From NCBI RefSeq assembly GCF_013256425.1, contig NZ_CP053904.1, positions 3,658,001 to 3,722,000 of the forward strand: DNA of 64,000 nt, read 5' to 3'. A program made the translations under genes and the position numbers. Position 1 is the first letter of the stretch, and each line of letters opens with the position of its first letter. A model generated the notes under the pieces. It had not been told where the DNA came from. It saw only the letters and a program-made list of their open reading frames with translations, and did no database searches. Origin of the DNA: Hymenobacter sp. BRD67 (GTDB lineage: Bacteria; Bacteroidota; Bacteroidia; Cytophagales; Hymenobacteraceae). This document shows positions 44,972 through 56,019 of this stretch, piece by piece.

Positions 44972-47056
44972 TTATAGCTTCACCAGGTGCACACTACGGC
45001 TGCCCTGGTCGGTGGAGAGCTGCAGAATGTAGAAACCCGGCCGCAGGTCGGTCACCTCAAGGGTAAGCACGTTGAGACCCGCCTGCACGGCTACACGCTG
45101 GCCGCGGAGGTAGCGCCCCAGCTCGTCGTAAAAGCGCAGCACCAGGCTACCTGCCGCCGGGGCCGGATAAGCCAGCTGCAGCTCATTGCCCGTAATCGGG
45201 TTAGGAAAAACCTGCACATCGGCCGAGGCCGCCGTGTTAATGGGCAGCGGGGCCGCATAATCGGTAGTTCCATCGGGGCGGCGCAGCCCCAGCCGGTAGT
45301 AATGCAGGCCCGCCAGGGGCCGGGGGTCGGCCAGGGTATACTGGCCGCTGGCCTGGGCGGCCGTGGTAGCTACCGGCTGCCAGCCGCCCGCAGCAGTAGT
45401 ATCGATGCCGACGCTACGCTCCAGCACAAAGCCCGCTACAAAGCATTCGGCACGGGTAGTAAAAACCAGGCTGGGCGCGGTCGGGCTGCCCCCGGCCGCC
45501 AGGGCCGTGAGCGGAGCCGGTAACATAGCCGGTCCGCCGCAGCCCCGGTTATGAAAGCTGCGCGTGCGCAACACCAGTCGCCCGCCGGCTACATCAGAGG
45601 TTGGGTCGAGCACGCGCAAAATAGCTCCTGGTGCCACTGCATAGTGCATGATAGCCCCCGGCCGGATGAGGTGCGTCAGCTGCTGCGCGTGGCCCAGCTC
45701 GTGCGTGGCCACCGACTCGAAGTCGTACTGCCCGGCTCCCGGCTTGGCCGGCCCGAACGCAAACGGCAGACTATTGGAAAACTGCTGGTCGATTTCGGAA
45801 ACGTAAAATACCACCTCGCCCTGTGGATTATAACAGCCTTGGTAATACGAAGTAGTGCGTCCCAATACCCGCGCGGGCAGCGAGCCATCGTCGAAAGCCA
45901 CAACGTTGGTGGTATCCGTGGCAATTGTATTGGTGGTGGCGTCGGCCCCGAGCTCCCAATTGATGCCGCTGGTGCAGCGCCACTGTGCCAGCGCCCGCTG
46001 CCAGGCCGCCACGGCCGCCGCATTACTTCGAAAATTGGGGCCGAAGTGAAACGTAATCCCGCCCGTAGCATTAGTTGCTACGTGGTTGGGCCGGTCGACA
46101 AAAGTTCCGGTAACGTCATCAATATTGCTTAAAGCATATATTATTGTCAGCGCGGTTGTGGTTTGAGCGGTTGTGCCGTCGGCGGTGGTGATGCTCACCG
46201 GGCCCGAGCCGGCAGGATGGCTGTTGCTGGCCAGCGAGGGCACCCGCACCCGAATGCGGGTGTCGCTCCAGCTCAGGTAGTCGCGGGCGAGGGCTCGGGT
46301 TGTGGTAGCGCCGCCATCGTCGGCATTGCGAAAATCGACGCCCCCGCTGCCCTGGCTGCTGCCAAAGCCGCTGCCCTCCAGGGTGAGCACCGCCCCGGTG
46401 CCGGCTGTAGTTTGAGCGGGGCTAAACGACGTGATAACAGCAGCCTGCACCCGCTGGGCAACCGGCGGGACTACTCGCGGCAGCGCCGCCAGCAGACGGC
46501 GGTTGGCTTGTAGCTCCTTCGGGGCCTGCCCGCTTAGCTGCTGGGTTTGCTGCCGCGCCGAGGCCCAGCTGGCGTAGGTGCGGGCCGGCTCGGCGGCCGT
46601 GCCGGCGGTTAAGTCATAGGTAATGACACCCTGGCTGGAAGCAAATGCCGCGTAGCCCGGCGCCACACCTTGCCAGGGTGCCCGCACCAGAAAAAAAATT
46701 CCCTGCTGTCCTACCGGCAAAGGATGCAGGGTATTGGTTAGCTCCTGCCGGGCCAGGCCCACCTGCCCGCCCTCTACCAGCAGCGGCAGGGCCAGGGTAT
46801 CGGGCAGGGCACCCTTTAGCACGCGAAATACGCGCAGCCGCTGGCGCGTAAGAATATGCTGGTGGGCAGCGTCCCATTCGCCCTGAGCATCCAGTACTTC
46901 CGCTTCTACCACGAGGCTGGCGGCCTGCATTCGCTCGGCCGCGGGCAGCGGCAGCAGCAGGCAGGGCAAGGGGGCCGACTGGGCCATTCCGCGCCCGGCA
47001 CTGATGGCAAAAGCCAGCCCCAGCAGCCAGCTCAGCAGGTAAATAAAGACGCGCAT
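44972..47056 (-). CDS. T9SS-exported zinc metalloprotease with IPT/TIG domain
   Basis: A 694-residue secreted protein. Signal MRVFIYLLSWLLGLAFAISA; residues ~30-170 a beta-rich N-terminal domain; residues ~210-310 an IPT/TIG Ig-like domain (ITSFSPAQTTAGTGAVLTLE, SGFGSSQGS); residues ~320-480 a metzincin-like protease domain with HELGHAQQLTH (HExxHxxxxxH-like: HELGHAQQLTH) followed by AIMHYAV, the Met-turn; residues ~610-694 a T9SS type A C-terminal sorting domain (VQVFPNPITGNELQL). All parts are seen directly; the peptidase substrate is unknown. It stands alone. Confidence 0.9.
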   Translation of the reverse strand: MRVFIYLLSWLLGLAFAISAGRGMAQSAPLPCLLLPLPAAERMQAASLVVEAEVLDAQGEWDAAHQHILTRQRLRVFRVLKGALPDTLALPLLVEGGQVGLARQELTNTLHPLPVGQQGIFFLVRAPWQGVAPGYAAFASSQGVITYDLTAGTAAEPARTYASWASARQQTQQLSGQAPKELQANRRLLAALPRVVPPVAQRVQAAVITSFSPAQTTAGTGAVLTLEGSGFGSSQGSGGVDFRNADDGGATTTRALARDYLSWSDTRIRVRVPSLASNSHPAGSGPVSITTADGTTAQTTTALTIIYALSNIDDVTGTFVDRPNHVATNATGGITFHFGPNFRSNAAAVAAWQRALAQWRCTSGINWELGADATTNTIATDTTNVVAFDDGSLPARVLGRTTSYYQGCYNPQGEVVFYVSEIDQQFSNSLPFAFGPAKPGAGQYDFESVATHELGHAQQLTHLIRPGAIMHYAVAPGAILRVLDPTSDVAGGRLVLRTRSFHNRGCGGPAMLPAPLTALAAGGSPTAPSLVFTTRAECFVAGFVLERSVGIDTTAAGGWQPVATTAAQASGQYTLADPRPLAGLHYYRLGLRRPDGTTDYAAPLPINTAASADVQVFPNPITGNELQLAYPAPAAGSLVLRFYDELGRYLRGQRVAVQAGLNVLTLEVTDLRPGFYILQLSTDQGSRSVHLVKL

Positions 47057-47253
47057 TTACGAAAATAGGCCAGCCGGCGTCAAACTCATGCCCGGCCGGC
47101 TGCCACAGCCGTATTGGCCGGGCGGAGTTTGCGGCACACTTTATGAAAAAGACATAAGCTATTCGTACCTGTTTGCGTATTACCCTTCATCTATTACCCA
47201 CCTCTCGTCTGGCACACCCTCTGCCCTACCCAGAGCGAGCCGAACTTTACTAT

Positions 47254-47657
47254 ATGAAAAAACCCCTGTTATTCATTAGCTTAAGCCTATTATTAGCGCC
47301 CATTAAATATGCCGCAGCCCAGGTGCGGCCGGCTCCGCGCAGCGCAGCTGCGGCACCAGTGCAGCCGTGCAATACGTTTAGCGGCCGGGTTATGGCCAAC
47401 GATAAGCCACTGGCGGGCGTCAGCGTTTTTGTTAAAGGCACCTCCATAATTCTTATTACCAACGAAGAGGGCTTTTTTACGCTGCCGGCTCAGGTCACGC
47501 AGTTTCCGACTCTTTCGGTGAGTGCGGCCGGCTACGGCCCGAAGAACACACCTATACTTCCTGCGCTCCCGTAACGGTGGAAATGCAGCTGCTGCCGGGC
47601 ACGCGCATCAAGCAGCACGGCAAGCGCAAGGGCTTCATCATGAAAACGGGTTCTTAA
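47254..47657 (+). CDS. exported carboxypeptidase-regulatory-like protein (frame broken)
   Basis: Reconstructed as 134 residues. Signal MKKPLLFISLSLLLAPIKYAAA, a Pro/Ala-rich linker, then a carboxypeptidase regulatory-like beta domain (FSGRVMANDKPLAGVSVFVKGT, NEEGFFTLPAQV, LSVSAAGYGP). The break at the C run 47538-47540 is cured by one base, giving EEHTYTSCAPVTVEMQLLPG and a basic C-terminus ending FIMKTGS. Domains of this type open many TonB-dependent receptors, but no barrel follows, so it is a free-standing small protein. The long frame to 47173 is not used. Confidence 0.72.
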
Positions 47658-47669
47658 GCCACCCGCCGC

Positions 47670-47981
47670 GTGGCTCCCTCCGCAGTGCCGGACGCATTTG
47701 GTATAGCCCACCGCTGGCGGGTGCCGGGGCTCGGACTTTTGGTGCTGCCAGCCGCGCCCGAGCCGGCGTGGCTGGCAGCGCCTGCCCTGCATTCCGGGGT
47801 GGCGCTACGGCTGCATCGCCCCGAAACGCCGCCCCTGCTGCTCGTAGCTACTGTAGAAGAAATTGCCTTTGCCGGGCAGCCCGCGGCACAGGCCCTGCTG
47901 CTCGATGCTGACCCCGGCAAGCTACCTGCTATCGGTTCGTGGCTGGAGTTACTAACTAACATGCCTGAATACTTGCATTAG
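47670..47981 (+). CDS. hypothetical protein
   Basis: A 103-residue frame from GTG 47670 (VAPSAVPDAFGIAHRWRVPG), 12 bases after the previous gene. It is rich in Ala, Leu and Pro, with hydrophobic strands (GLGLLVLPAAPEP, ALRLHRPETPPLLLVATVEEI). It may be an all-beta protein. No motif is recognised. Support is the absence of competing frames and the close, same-strand position after its neighbour. Confidence 0.5.
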   Translation: MAPSAVPDAFGIAHRWRVPGLGLLVLPAAPEPAWLAAPALHSGVALRLHRPETPPLLLVATVEEIAFAGQPAAQALLLDADPGKLPAIGSWLELLTNMPEYLH

Positions 47982-48350
47982 CAAAAAAAACATGTACCTT
48001 GGTATCACTTTTAAGTATAGTGGTCAAGGAGTTGAAAGAGACAAGCAGGCGCTTTGCTACCGCTGGCTTCGCTTTATGCTGAGCCCGCGCACCGCAGGCA
48101 GGAGGACGCGCCCTTGTAGCGCCGCTACCAGCCTGCCTTCCCCGATAGCCCGGCCGCTTTCGGTCTTCATGCTGCCCACCCGCTGGGTAAACCGCTTGCC
48201 TGGTTTTGCCGGCGGTCGCTGCCCTGCTCCTATTTGCCTCACACTGTCTTTTTACTGCTATGAAACACCCGCTACCCTCACCTTTAAACGCCTGCCCGCT
48301 GCCGGGCTTTGGCCGCAGCAGGCATTTTATCGCGGTATTTTTTTGGGGCC
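47982..48350. other. 369-base stretch before the LuxR gene
   Basis: No convincing protein. TAAGTATAG at ~48010 lies in A+T-rich DNA. CCTGCCCGCTGCCGGG...CGCAGCAGG (~48290-48322) can fold into a hairpin just before the regulator and could be a leader element. Confidence 0.45.
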
Positions 48351-48974
48351 ATGAGCAGCGTTAGCCCTACTGCGCTGGTGGCAGCGGCCCCAACTATCTT
48401 TCGGCAGGGATTACTGGCCTTATTTCGCCAGCGCTGGCCCCAGGCCCTGCTTACGCTTACCGCCGATGCTACCCAGCTTGCCGACTTGGTTACTAACCGT
48501 ATTTTTCGGGTAGTTGTGCTCGACGATGCCCTGCCCGGCCTGTCGCTTCCCAACCTGCTGACCCGGCTGCATCAGGTGCGGCCCGGCCAGCGGCTGGTGG
48601 TACTGACCAACCCGCGCCGGACGACGACGCCCAACTGCCTCGGCGGCTGGCCCGGCACGCGACTGCAGCTCTCTCGCCAGGCCCCTCCCGCTGCGCTGGC
48701 GGCTACGCTCGCGCCCTGGCTGGTGCCTGCGCCCGACACCGAGCCGCCCGTGCGCACCAGTAGCAGGCCCGACCTGGCCAGCAGCTTCAGCGCCCGCGAG
48801 CTGCAGGTGCTTCGGCTGGTAGTAGACGACCTTTGCAACGAGGAGATTGCCGGCCGCCTTTACATCAGCGTCCGCACTGTGGAAAGCCACCGCCGCATGC
48901 TGCTGCAGAAAGCCGGCACCCGCACGCTCGTGGGGCTGGCCGCCCGGGCCGTGCGCGAGGGCTGGGTGGCTTAG
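48351..48974 (+). CDS. LuxR-type response regulator with degenerate receiver
   Basis: A 207-residue regulator. The C-terminal LuxR HTH (residues ~140-200) is clear: SARELQVLRLVVDDLCNEEI, AGRLYISVRTVESHRRML, then AGTRTLVGLAARAV. The N-terminal ~120 residues have receiver-like pattern (VVVLDDALPGLSLPNLLTRL keeps a possible phospho-Asp) but the usual acidic pair after the first strand is missing (LVAAAPTIFRQG), so phosphorylation may be lost. ATG 48351 is used; the longer frame starts at TTG. No kinase gene is next to it. Confidence 0.85.
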   Translation: MSSVSPTALVAAAPTIFRQGLLALFRQRWPQALLTLTADATQLADLVTNRIFRVVVLDDALPGLSLPNLLTRLHQVRPGQRLVVLTNPRRTTTPNCLGGWPGTRLQLSRQAPPAALAATLAPWLVPAPDTEPPVRTSSRPDLASSFSARELQVLRLVVDDLCNEEIAGRLYISVRTVESHRRMLLQKAGTRTLVGLAARAVREGWVA

Positions 48975-49205
48975 TAAACACCCTGTGCATAATGTGGCAA
49001 TGCCCTGGCAGGCAACGAGAAAGCACCCGAGCAGCGTGCCTGCTAGTGCGTGTAGCGGAAAGCCGGCTATAGCTTGGCTCAACAAGACCAACATTAGCCA
49101 TATGGCTTTTGCTATTTTCTGACTAAGCTCCACCATACGTAACATTGGCATAACATTGCCCCACCCCTGGCCCGTAGAAAGCTGAAAATACTTCTCTTTT
49201 CTGCT

Positions 49206-49748
49206 ATGGCTCTTCCTCTGCACCTGTTGCCGGCCCGCGTAGCTCATTCGCCTACGCGCATTCACGTCGTAATCGAAACGCCTAAAGGCAGCCGCAATAA
49301 AATAGCCTTCAACCCCGATTTAGAAGTGCTGATGCTCAAAGGGGTGCTACCCGAGGGCCACAGCTTTCCCTACGACTTTGGGTTTGTGCCCTCAACCAAA
49401 GCCGAAGATGGCGACCCGCTCGATGTGCTGCTCTTACTCGATGCGCCCGCGTTTTCGGGCTGCGTGGTAGAAGCCCGCCTGCTGGGGGCCCTCGAAATTG
49501 AGCAGCGCGAACCTGATGGCACCGTGCAGCGCAACGACCGCCTGCTGGCCGTAGCGGCCAACTCGCGCGAGCACAAAACGCTGCACACCATCACCGACCT
49601 CTCGCCCGATATGCTGCACGAGGTGGAGCACTTCTTCCACTCTTATAACGAAGTAAAGGGGGGTAAAATCCGGGTGTTGCGACGCGTAGGCCCTGACCGG
49701 GCTCACGCCTTGCTGGCGCAGGCGATGCTTGAGCCGCTGACTAAATAG
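49206..49748 (+). CDS. ppa: family I inorganic pyrophosphatase
   Basis: A 180-residue soluble pyrophosphatase that splits PPi to phosphate with Mg2+. Marks: VVIETPKGSRNKIAF, FPYDFGFVPST, the active-site DGDPLDVLLLLD, RNDRLLAVA, and FFHSYNEVKGGKIRVL. The length is standard for the prokaryotic form. It precedes a DUF421 gene by 2 bases on the same strand, so they are co-translated or at least co-transcribed. Confidence 0.94.
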   Translation: MALPLHLLPARVAHSPTRIHVVIETPKGSRNKIAFNPDLEVLMLKGVLPEGHSFPYDFGFVPSTKAEDGDPLDVLLLLDAPAFSGCVVEARLLGALEIEQREPDGTVQRNDRLLAVAANSREHKTLHTITDLSPDMLHEVEHFFHSYNEVKGGKIRVLRRVGPDRAHALLAQAMLEPLTK

Positions 49749-49750
49749 TC

Positions 49751-50259
49751 ATGAAAAATATACTGGATTTTTTGATAGGCTTTACGGTCGACTCGCACAC
49801 CATTACGGCAGTGCAAATGACTACGCGTTCGGTTATCGTGTTTTTTGTGGCCCTGGCTCTGCTGCGCCTGTCGGGCAAGCGTACGTTTGGCGGTAGCACG
49901 GCCTTTGATATGGTGGTCAAGATTATGCTGGGCGCCGTGCTGAGCCGGGCGGTGGTGGCTGCCTCGCCTTTTGGGGCACGCTGCTGGCCAGCTTTGTGCT
50001 GGTAGCCCTGCACCGGCTGCTGGCCTGGGCGTCGTTTCACAGCGAATGGATGGGCAAGCTGGTAAAGGGCGAAGCGCTGCTCCTGGCCGAGCAGGGCCGC
50101 CCCATTCCCGAGCATTTAAGTCAGGCCTACCTCAGCCAAAAAGACCTGCTTGATGGCCTGCACACCAATGCCAACCTGGCTCACCTCGACCAGACCGAGG
50201 CCGTATACCTGGAGCGCGATGGCAGCATCAGCGTAGTAAAAAAAGAACAGCAGCAATAG
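49751..50259 (+). CDS. DUF421 (YetF-like) membrane protein (frame broken)
   Basis: Reconstructed as 169 residues. Two or three N-terminal membrane helices (TTRSVIVFFVALALLRLSGKR, FDMVVKIMLGAVLSRAVVAA, then after the break TLLASFVLVALHRLLAWA) and a small cytoplasmic YetF-type domain (LVKGEALLLAEQGR ... SQAYLSQKDLLDGLH). The break is at the T run 49969-49972; one more T gives FWGTLLASF. RTFGGSTAFDMVV is the family signature. Its last codons lie in the left arm of a perfect palindrome. Function unknown; the family is linked to envelope and spore matters in Bacillus. Confidence 0.85.
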
Positions 50260-50298
50260 GCAGATGCTATATAGCATCTGCCTATTGCTGCTGTTCTT
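50243..50298. repeat. 56-bp perfect palindrome at gene end
   Basis: Arms 50243-50270 and 50271-50298 pair perfectly, centre GCTATATAGC. The left arm encodes the Lys-Glu-Gln-Gln-Gln end of the DUF421 protein and its stop. It lies between this gene and convergent ettA. Likely bidirectional terminator. Confidence 0.9.
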
Positions 50299-50346
50299 CT
50301 TTAGAAGTCCCGGAAGCTGCGCAAGCGCAGGCGGCTCGTTCGGCCT

Positions 50347-52014
<1,668 letters not shown>

Positions 52015-52279
52015 AGGAAGTAGTGCTTGAGTCTTGAAAAATAGCGACGGGTTTTTTGATTAGTAAACCAAGTGCCGCTTGGGTGGTAGTTACTGCACAA
52101 GCAACAAATGTCGGCCACTTAAATCAGAAACCTGTTATTAAATTCCGAGTACCACGTAGCAGGTAGTGGGCGGCAAACCAATTTTCCGCGTAAACTTGTA
52201 CTTCATTCCTTGCCCACGTTCGGGGCCGACTGCCGAGCTTTCCGACGTTTTTGCCTCACTCTATCTTTCCCATTTCCCA

Positions 52280-53597
52280 ATGGAACTCACCGACCACCCG
52301 CTCACGGAGGCCCGCCGCTATGGCTACGTGGAAGACGGGGCGTGTGGCTGCGCCCGACGCTGGGCCAGCCCGCTCGCCGCATTGGCCAGGTTAAAGACAC
52401 CGACGACGATGCGCTGCGCTACTTTGGCCAGCGCTACGAGGCTTTTCGGGCTAAAATCGATGAGCTGCTTCAGCGGCTGCAAGCGGCCGACAACCAGGGG
52501 TCTTTTCTGATGAAGCTGCTGCACCTGCAGGAGCAGACCAAGCAGCACGACGGCCTGGGCGACTACGAAACGCTGCACCGCCGCCTCAAAGAGGCGGAAG
52601 AGCAGCTCAACGTATCGGTGGCGCGCAACCGCGAAAAAAACCTGGCTACCAAAATCAGCCTTATCGCGCAGGCCGAAGCATTGCGCGATACGGTGGAGTG
52701 GATTTCGGCCAGCGAAACCGTGAAAGAGCTGCGACAGGCCTGGCTCAAGACCGGGCCCGTTGACAAAACGCTGACGGAAGAGCTGGAAAACCGCTTCCAC
52801 GGCGCCGTGCAGGACTTTTTCGACCGCCGCAAAGCCTTCCAGACCGACCGAAAGAACATGGCCCGGCGCACGGTGGAGCGCTACCGCGACCTCGTAAACC
52901 AGGCCGAAGACCTGAAGAACTCTGACCAGTTTGAAGCCACTTCGCGCCAGCTTAAGCTGCTCCAAAATGCTTGGCGCGAAATCAACGGCACGCTGCCCAA
53001 GAAGCAGGCGGCCGAGCTGTGGACCAAGTTCCGGGCTGCCAACAACCACTTTTTTGAGCGCCTCAAAAAGCATATCGAAACCCAGCGCCCGGCCGAGGCG
53101 CGCCCCGGCGCTGCGCCTGGCTCGCCCGAAGAAAGCCTGCTGCGCAAGCGCGAGCTGGCCCGCCGCGCCGAGGCGCTCATTGCCCTGCCGCCCAACCAGG
53201 GCGTAACCCAAGCCAAAAACCTGCAAGCCGAGTGGAAACAGAGCGGCGCAGTGCGCGGCCCGAGTCGGACCAGCTGTGGCAGCGCTTTATGCTGGCCTGC
53301 GACAAGGTATTTGAGATGAGCGCCCTCGATTATTACCTGCGCAAGCGCCAGGCCGAAGGCAGCCCGCCCCTACCACCCGCCGAGCGCGCCCAGGCCGCCA
53401 CGGTGGCCCTGCGCAAGTTTATCGAAAGCGACCGCCAGGAGCTGGCCGTGCTGCAAGACAACCTGGGCAAGCTCAACTCTTCGGCCGCCAATGACCAGTT
53501 TCGGCAGTTACTACAAGGAAAAATTCGCACCTTTGAGCGGAAGATTCAAACTAAAACCGAGTTGATTGCCCTTTTTCAGCTGCCAATAGCCGGCTAA
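52280..53597 (+). CDS. DUF349 domain protein (frame broken twice)
   Basis: Reconstructed as 439 residues from ATG 52280 (MELTDHPLTEARRYGYVED). Breaks at the G run 52337-52340 and the C run 53259-53261 are each cured by one base (DGGVWLRPTLG; VRGPESDQLWQRFM). Several DUF349 repeats, long charged helices: LRQAWLKTGPVDKTLTEELE, WREINGTLPKKQAAELW, LQAEWKQSGAVRGPESDQLW. Between are coiled-coil pieces (RKAFQTDRKNMARRTVERYRD). The ending is a further coiled coil. The family is cytoplasmic and helical, of unclear role. TAAACTTG at ~52193 may be part of its promoter. Confidence 0.85.
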
Positions 53598-53671
53598 CCT
53601 TTAGCCGGGCATTTACGTTGCGCCGGTGCAGCCTATATTTAGCAACCTTTTTTCACGCCTTTCCTTTTACT

Positions 53672-53893
53672 ATGTACTGGACCCTCGAACTCGCCTCCTA
53701 CCTGGAAGATGCGCCCTGGCCCGCCACCAAAGACGAACTCATCGACTTCTCTATCCGCTCGGGTGCCCCGATGGAAGTAGTTGAAAATCTACAAGGCCTG
53801 GAAGACGATGGCCAGCCTTATGAGAACATTGAGGAAGTATGGCCCGACTATCCGACCAAGGAGGACTTCATGTTCAACGAGGACGAGTATTAA
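53672..53893 (+). CDS. DUF2795 family small protein
   Basis: A 73-residue acidic protein: MYWTLELASYLEDAPWPATK, then DELIDFSIRSGAPMEVVENL, then a run of acidic residues and DYPTKEDFMFNEDEY. It matches the DUF2795 type, small proteins well conserved in this group and of unknown function. Start ATG 53672; 18 in-frame residues before it are unlikely. Confidence 0.85.
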   Translation: MYWTLELASYLEDAPWPATKDELIDFSIRSGAPMEVVENLQGLEDDGQPYENIEEVWPDYPTKEDFMFNEDEY

Positions 53894-53936
53894 GTTAGTT
53901 ATAAGTGAAGAGTTACCAATTGTAAATCAGCCGCAA

Positions 53937-54680
53937 TTGCCCACTGCTCACTGCTCACTGCTCATTGAGAATCTAATCGCGGGGTACCCCAATCGGGTGC
54001 TGCTCCGCGATTTTTCATTACTTCTACCTGCTGCTCCCAGCTTTGTGGCTGTACTGGGCCACAATGGCGCGGGCAAAACCACACTCTTTCGGGTACTGAC
54101 GGGGCAGCTGCCCTACCAGGGCTCGGTACGCCTGGGCGGGCCCGAAGAGCTGCGTACCCTGCGCGGCTCCGCCCTAGCCCGGCGCCTGGGCTACCTGCCG
54201 CAGCGCGGGGCCCTCGACTTTAGCCTTTCGGTGCGCGAGCTGGTGGTGATGGGCCGCTACCGCCACCACGGCCTGTTCAGCACCTACGCCGCCGCCGATT
54301 ATGCCCGCGCCGACGCGGCGCTGGCAGCCGTAGGCGCTACGCAGTTGGCCGGGCAGGATTTTCGGCAGCTCTCGGGCGGCGAGCAGCAGCTGGTGTGGCT
54401 GGCGCAGCTTAGCCTTCAAGACGCGCCGCTGTATCTGCTCGACGAGCCTACCCAGCAGCTCGACGTATATCACCGCCGGCGCATATTCTCTTTATTGAAT
54501 GAATGGGTAACTACTGAGGGCCGCACCATCTTGTGCAGTACCCACGACCTCGACAGCCTGCCCGCCATCCCCGGTTTTTTGCTGAATCTGTCGCGCCCCC
54601 GGCCGCAGCTGCTGCCCATCAGCGCCGAAAGCGTGCGGCTGGAGCGCGAATTTCTGGAGCAGCCAGTGACACGCGCCTGA
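53937..54680 (+). CDS. FecE/BtuD-like ABC transporter ATP-binding protein
   Basis: An ABC ATPase of ~247 residues. Walker A LGHNGAGKTTLFRVL, Q-loop LGYLPQRGALDF, signature LSGGEQQLVWLAQLSL, Walker B LYLLDEPTQQLD, H-loop CSTHDLDS. Sequence style is of the iron-siderophore/cobalamin importers. The start is uncertain: no ATG precedes the core in frame, TTG 53937 is the best guess, and an earlier start would overlap the DUF2795 gene. No permease or binding protein gene lies nearby, so it must work with partners coded elsewhere. A repeated ACTGCTCACTGCTCACTGCTC lies at 53943-53963 in its first codons. Confidence 0.85.
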   Translation: MPTAHCSLLIENLIAGYPNRVLLRDFSLLLPAAPSFVAVLGHNGAGKTTLFRVLTGQLPYQGSVRLGGPEELRTLRGSALARRLGYLPQRGALDFSLSVRELVVMGRYRHHGLFSTYAAADYARADAALAAVGATQLAGQDFRQLSGGEQQLVWLAQLSLQDAPLYLLDEPTQQLDVYHRRRIFSLLNEWVTTEGRTILCSTHDLDSLPAIPGFLLNLSRPRPQLLPISAESVRLEREFLEQPVTRA

Positions 54681-54687
54681 TAGTGCG

Positions 54688-55883
54688 CTAGCGCTGCCCC
54701 GGCCGGCCGCGCAGCACCTGCGCAATGGAACGCATAAACGGCCCCGGCGCTACTGAGTTCATAATGCGCAGGTTATCGGCCCAGGAAGTTTTCTCATCCA
54801 GAAAACGGAATATTCTTTCCACCGGGTTGCGCTCGAAGAGCTGCCGGAATAAGTCGCGGGTCGTTTCGCCCCGGCGCTGCATAATATCGAGCAGCAGCGT
54901 ATCGAACAGCCGGAACTGCCAGCGGTCGCCGGTTGGGTCGGGCGGCGGGTGGCCGGTAGCTGCCAGCGCCGCCACCAGCCGCGCCGACTGCGCCTGAATA
55001 CGCCGAAACGCGTAGCCGGTACTGGGCTTGGCCCGCCCGGCGCGCGTGCCCAGGTTGATAACATGCGCCCCGGCACGGGCCGGCAGCGGGTGGTCGGTCA
55101 TGGGAATGGCCCCCTGCTCTTGCGCTACAATCTGGTAGTCGCCGGGCTTTAATCGCAATGTATTTACCACGTAATCAAGAATATACTGCTCGTATTCTTC
55201 CTTAGCAAGGGGCTGAGCGGAAAAGAGCGTGTACTCGACCAGCGCCCGGCGCGGGCTGAAGGGCAGCACGTACATAAACCGCGCCTCGTGGTGCTGCTCG
55301 CCCCGAAAATCCATGAATTCAACTACTTCCGGGTCGAAAACAGTGCGGTCGGTTTCGATTTCCCAGCCTACGAAATGCTGTAGCAGATACCGGTACTTAC
55401 CAGTTTGCCGCTGCATGCGTGGCGGACGGCTATCAAACACATAGACTGCATTGAATATAACACCTTCTTCGGTAGTAACCCGCGCGCCGGCCGGCAGATT
55501 TTCGACTGTGGCCACCCGGCCGCGTACCACCGTAAACTGCGCCGGGCGGGCGGCCAGGGCCCGGTGTACAAATTGGTAAAAATCCAAGCCACGAATGGTG
55601 CGGTAGCGATACTTGCCGAGCGCAAAAACGCGCTCAAAACCCGGGCTGCGAAACGCAATCTTGGACCATTCGCCCACGGCCAGCCCGTCGAAAAGCGTGG
55701 GCTCACTGGCCCAGAACGACCAGGTGCGGTCGTTCTCATCCTTGGTCTCGGGCTCGATGAGCAGCACCCGCTTGTGCGCCAGGCGTGGCTCCTGGGCCAG
55801 GTAGTACGCCAGGCTCAGGCCCGCCGCGCCGCCCCCACGATAAGATAGTCGTAGGCTGGCAAAAAATCGGGGGGCTGAGGCAT
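54688..55883 (-). CDS. crtY: lycopene cyclase (frame broken)
   Basis: FAD/NAD-type cyclase that closes the ends of lycopene to make beta-carotene-type pigments. Reconstructed as 398 residues from ATG 55883 (MPQPPDFLPAYDYLIV). The break at the C run 55832-55836 is cured by one base, giving IVGGGAAGLSLAYYL, the dinucleotide site. Then LLIEPETKDENDRTWSFWA, the cyclase signature YVFDSRPPRMQ, VGWEIETDRTVFDPEVVEFMDFR, FMYVLPFSPRRALVEYTLF and STGYAFRRIQAQS. The length is standard. Convergent with the ABC ATPase gene, 7 bases apart. No other carotenoid gene is in the window. Confidence 0.93.
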
Positions 55884-56019
55884 GGCACAAAGATGCAGCC
55901 GGGCACATGCTTTGCCAATTTAGTGTTAGGTTCGTAGTAGTAACTCTATGCCCAGCCTCAGGCTGCATTATTTTAGTATTTTCCGGTGCTTTTCCTCGAC
56001 TAGCCCATTGCCTTGACGT

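Noticed and set aside
48260..48364. 34-codon frame before the LuxR gene
   Set aside because: No supporting feature; it runs into the start of the regulator and is likely chance.
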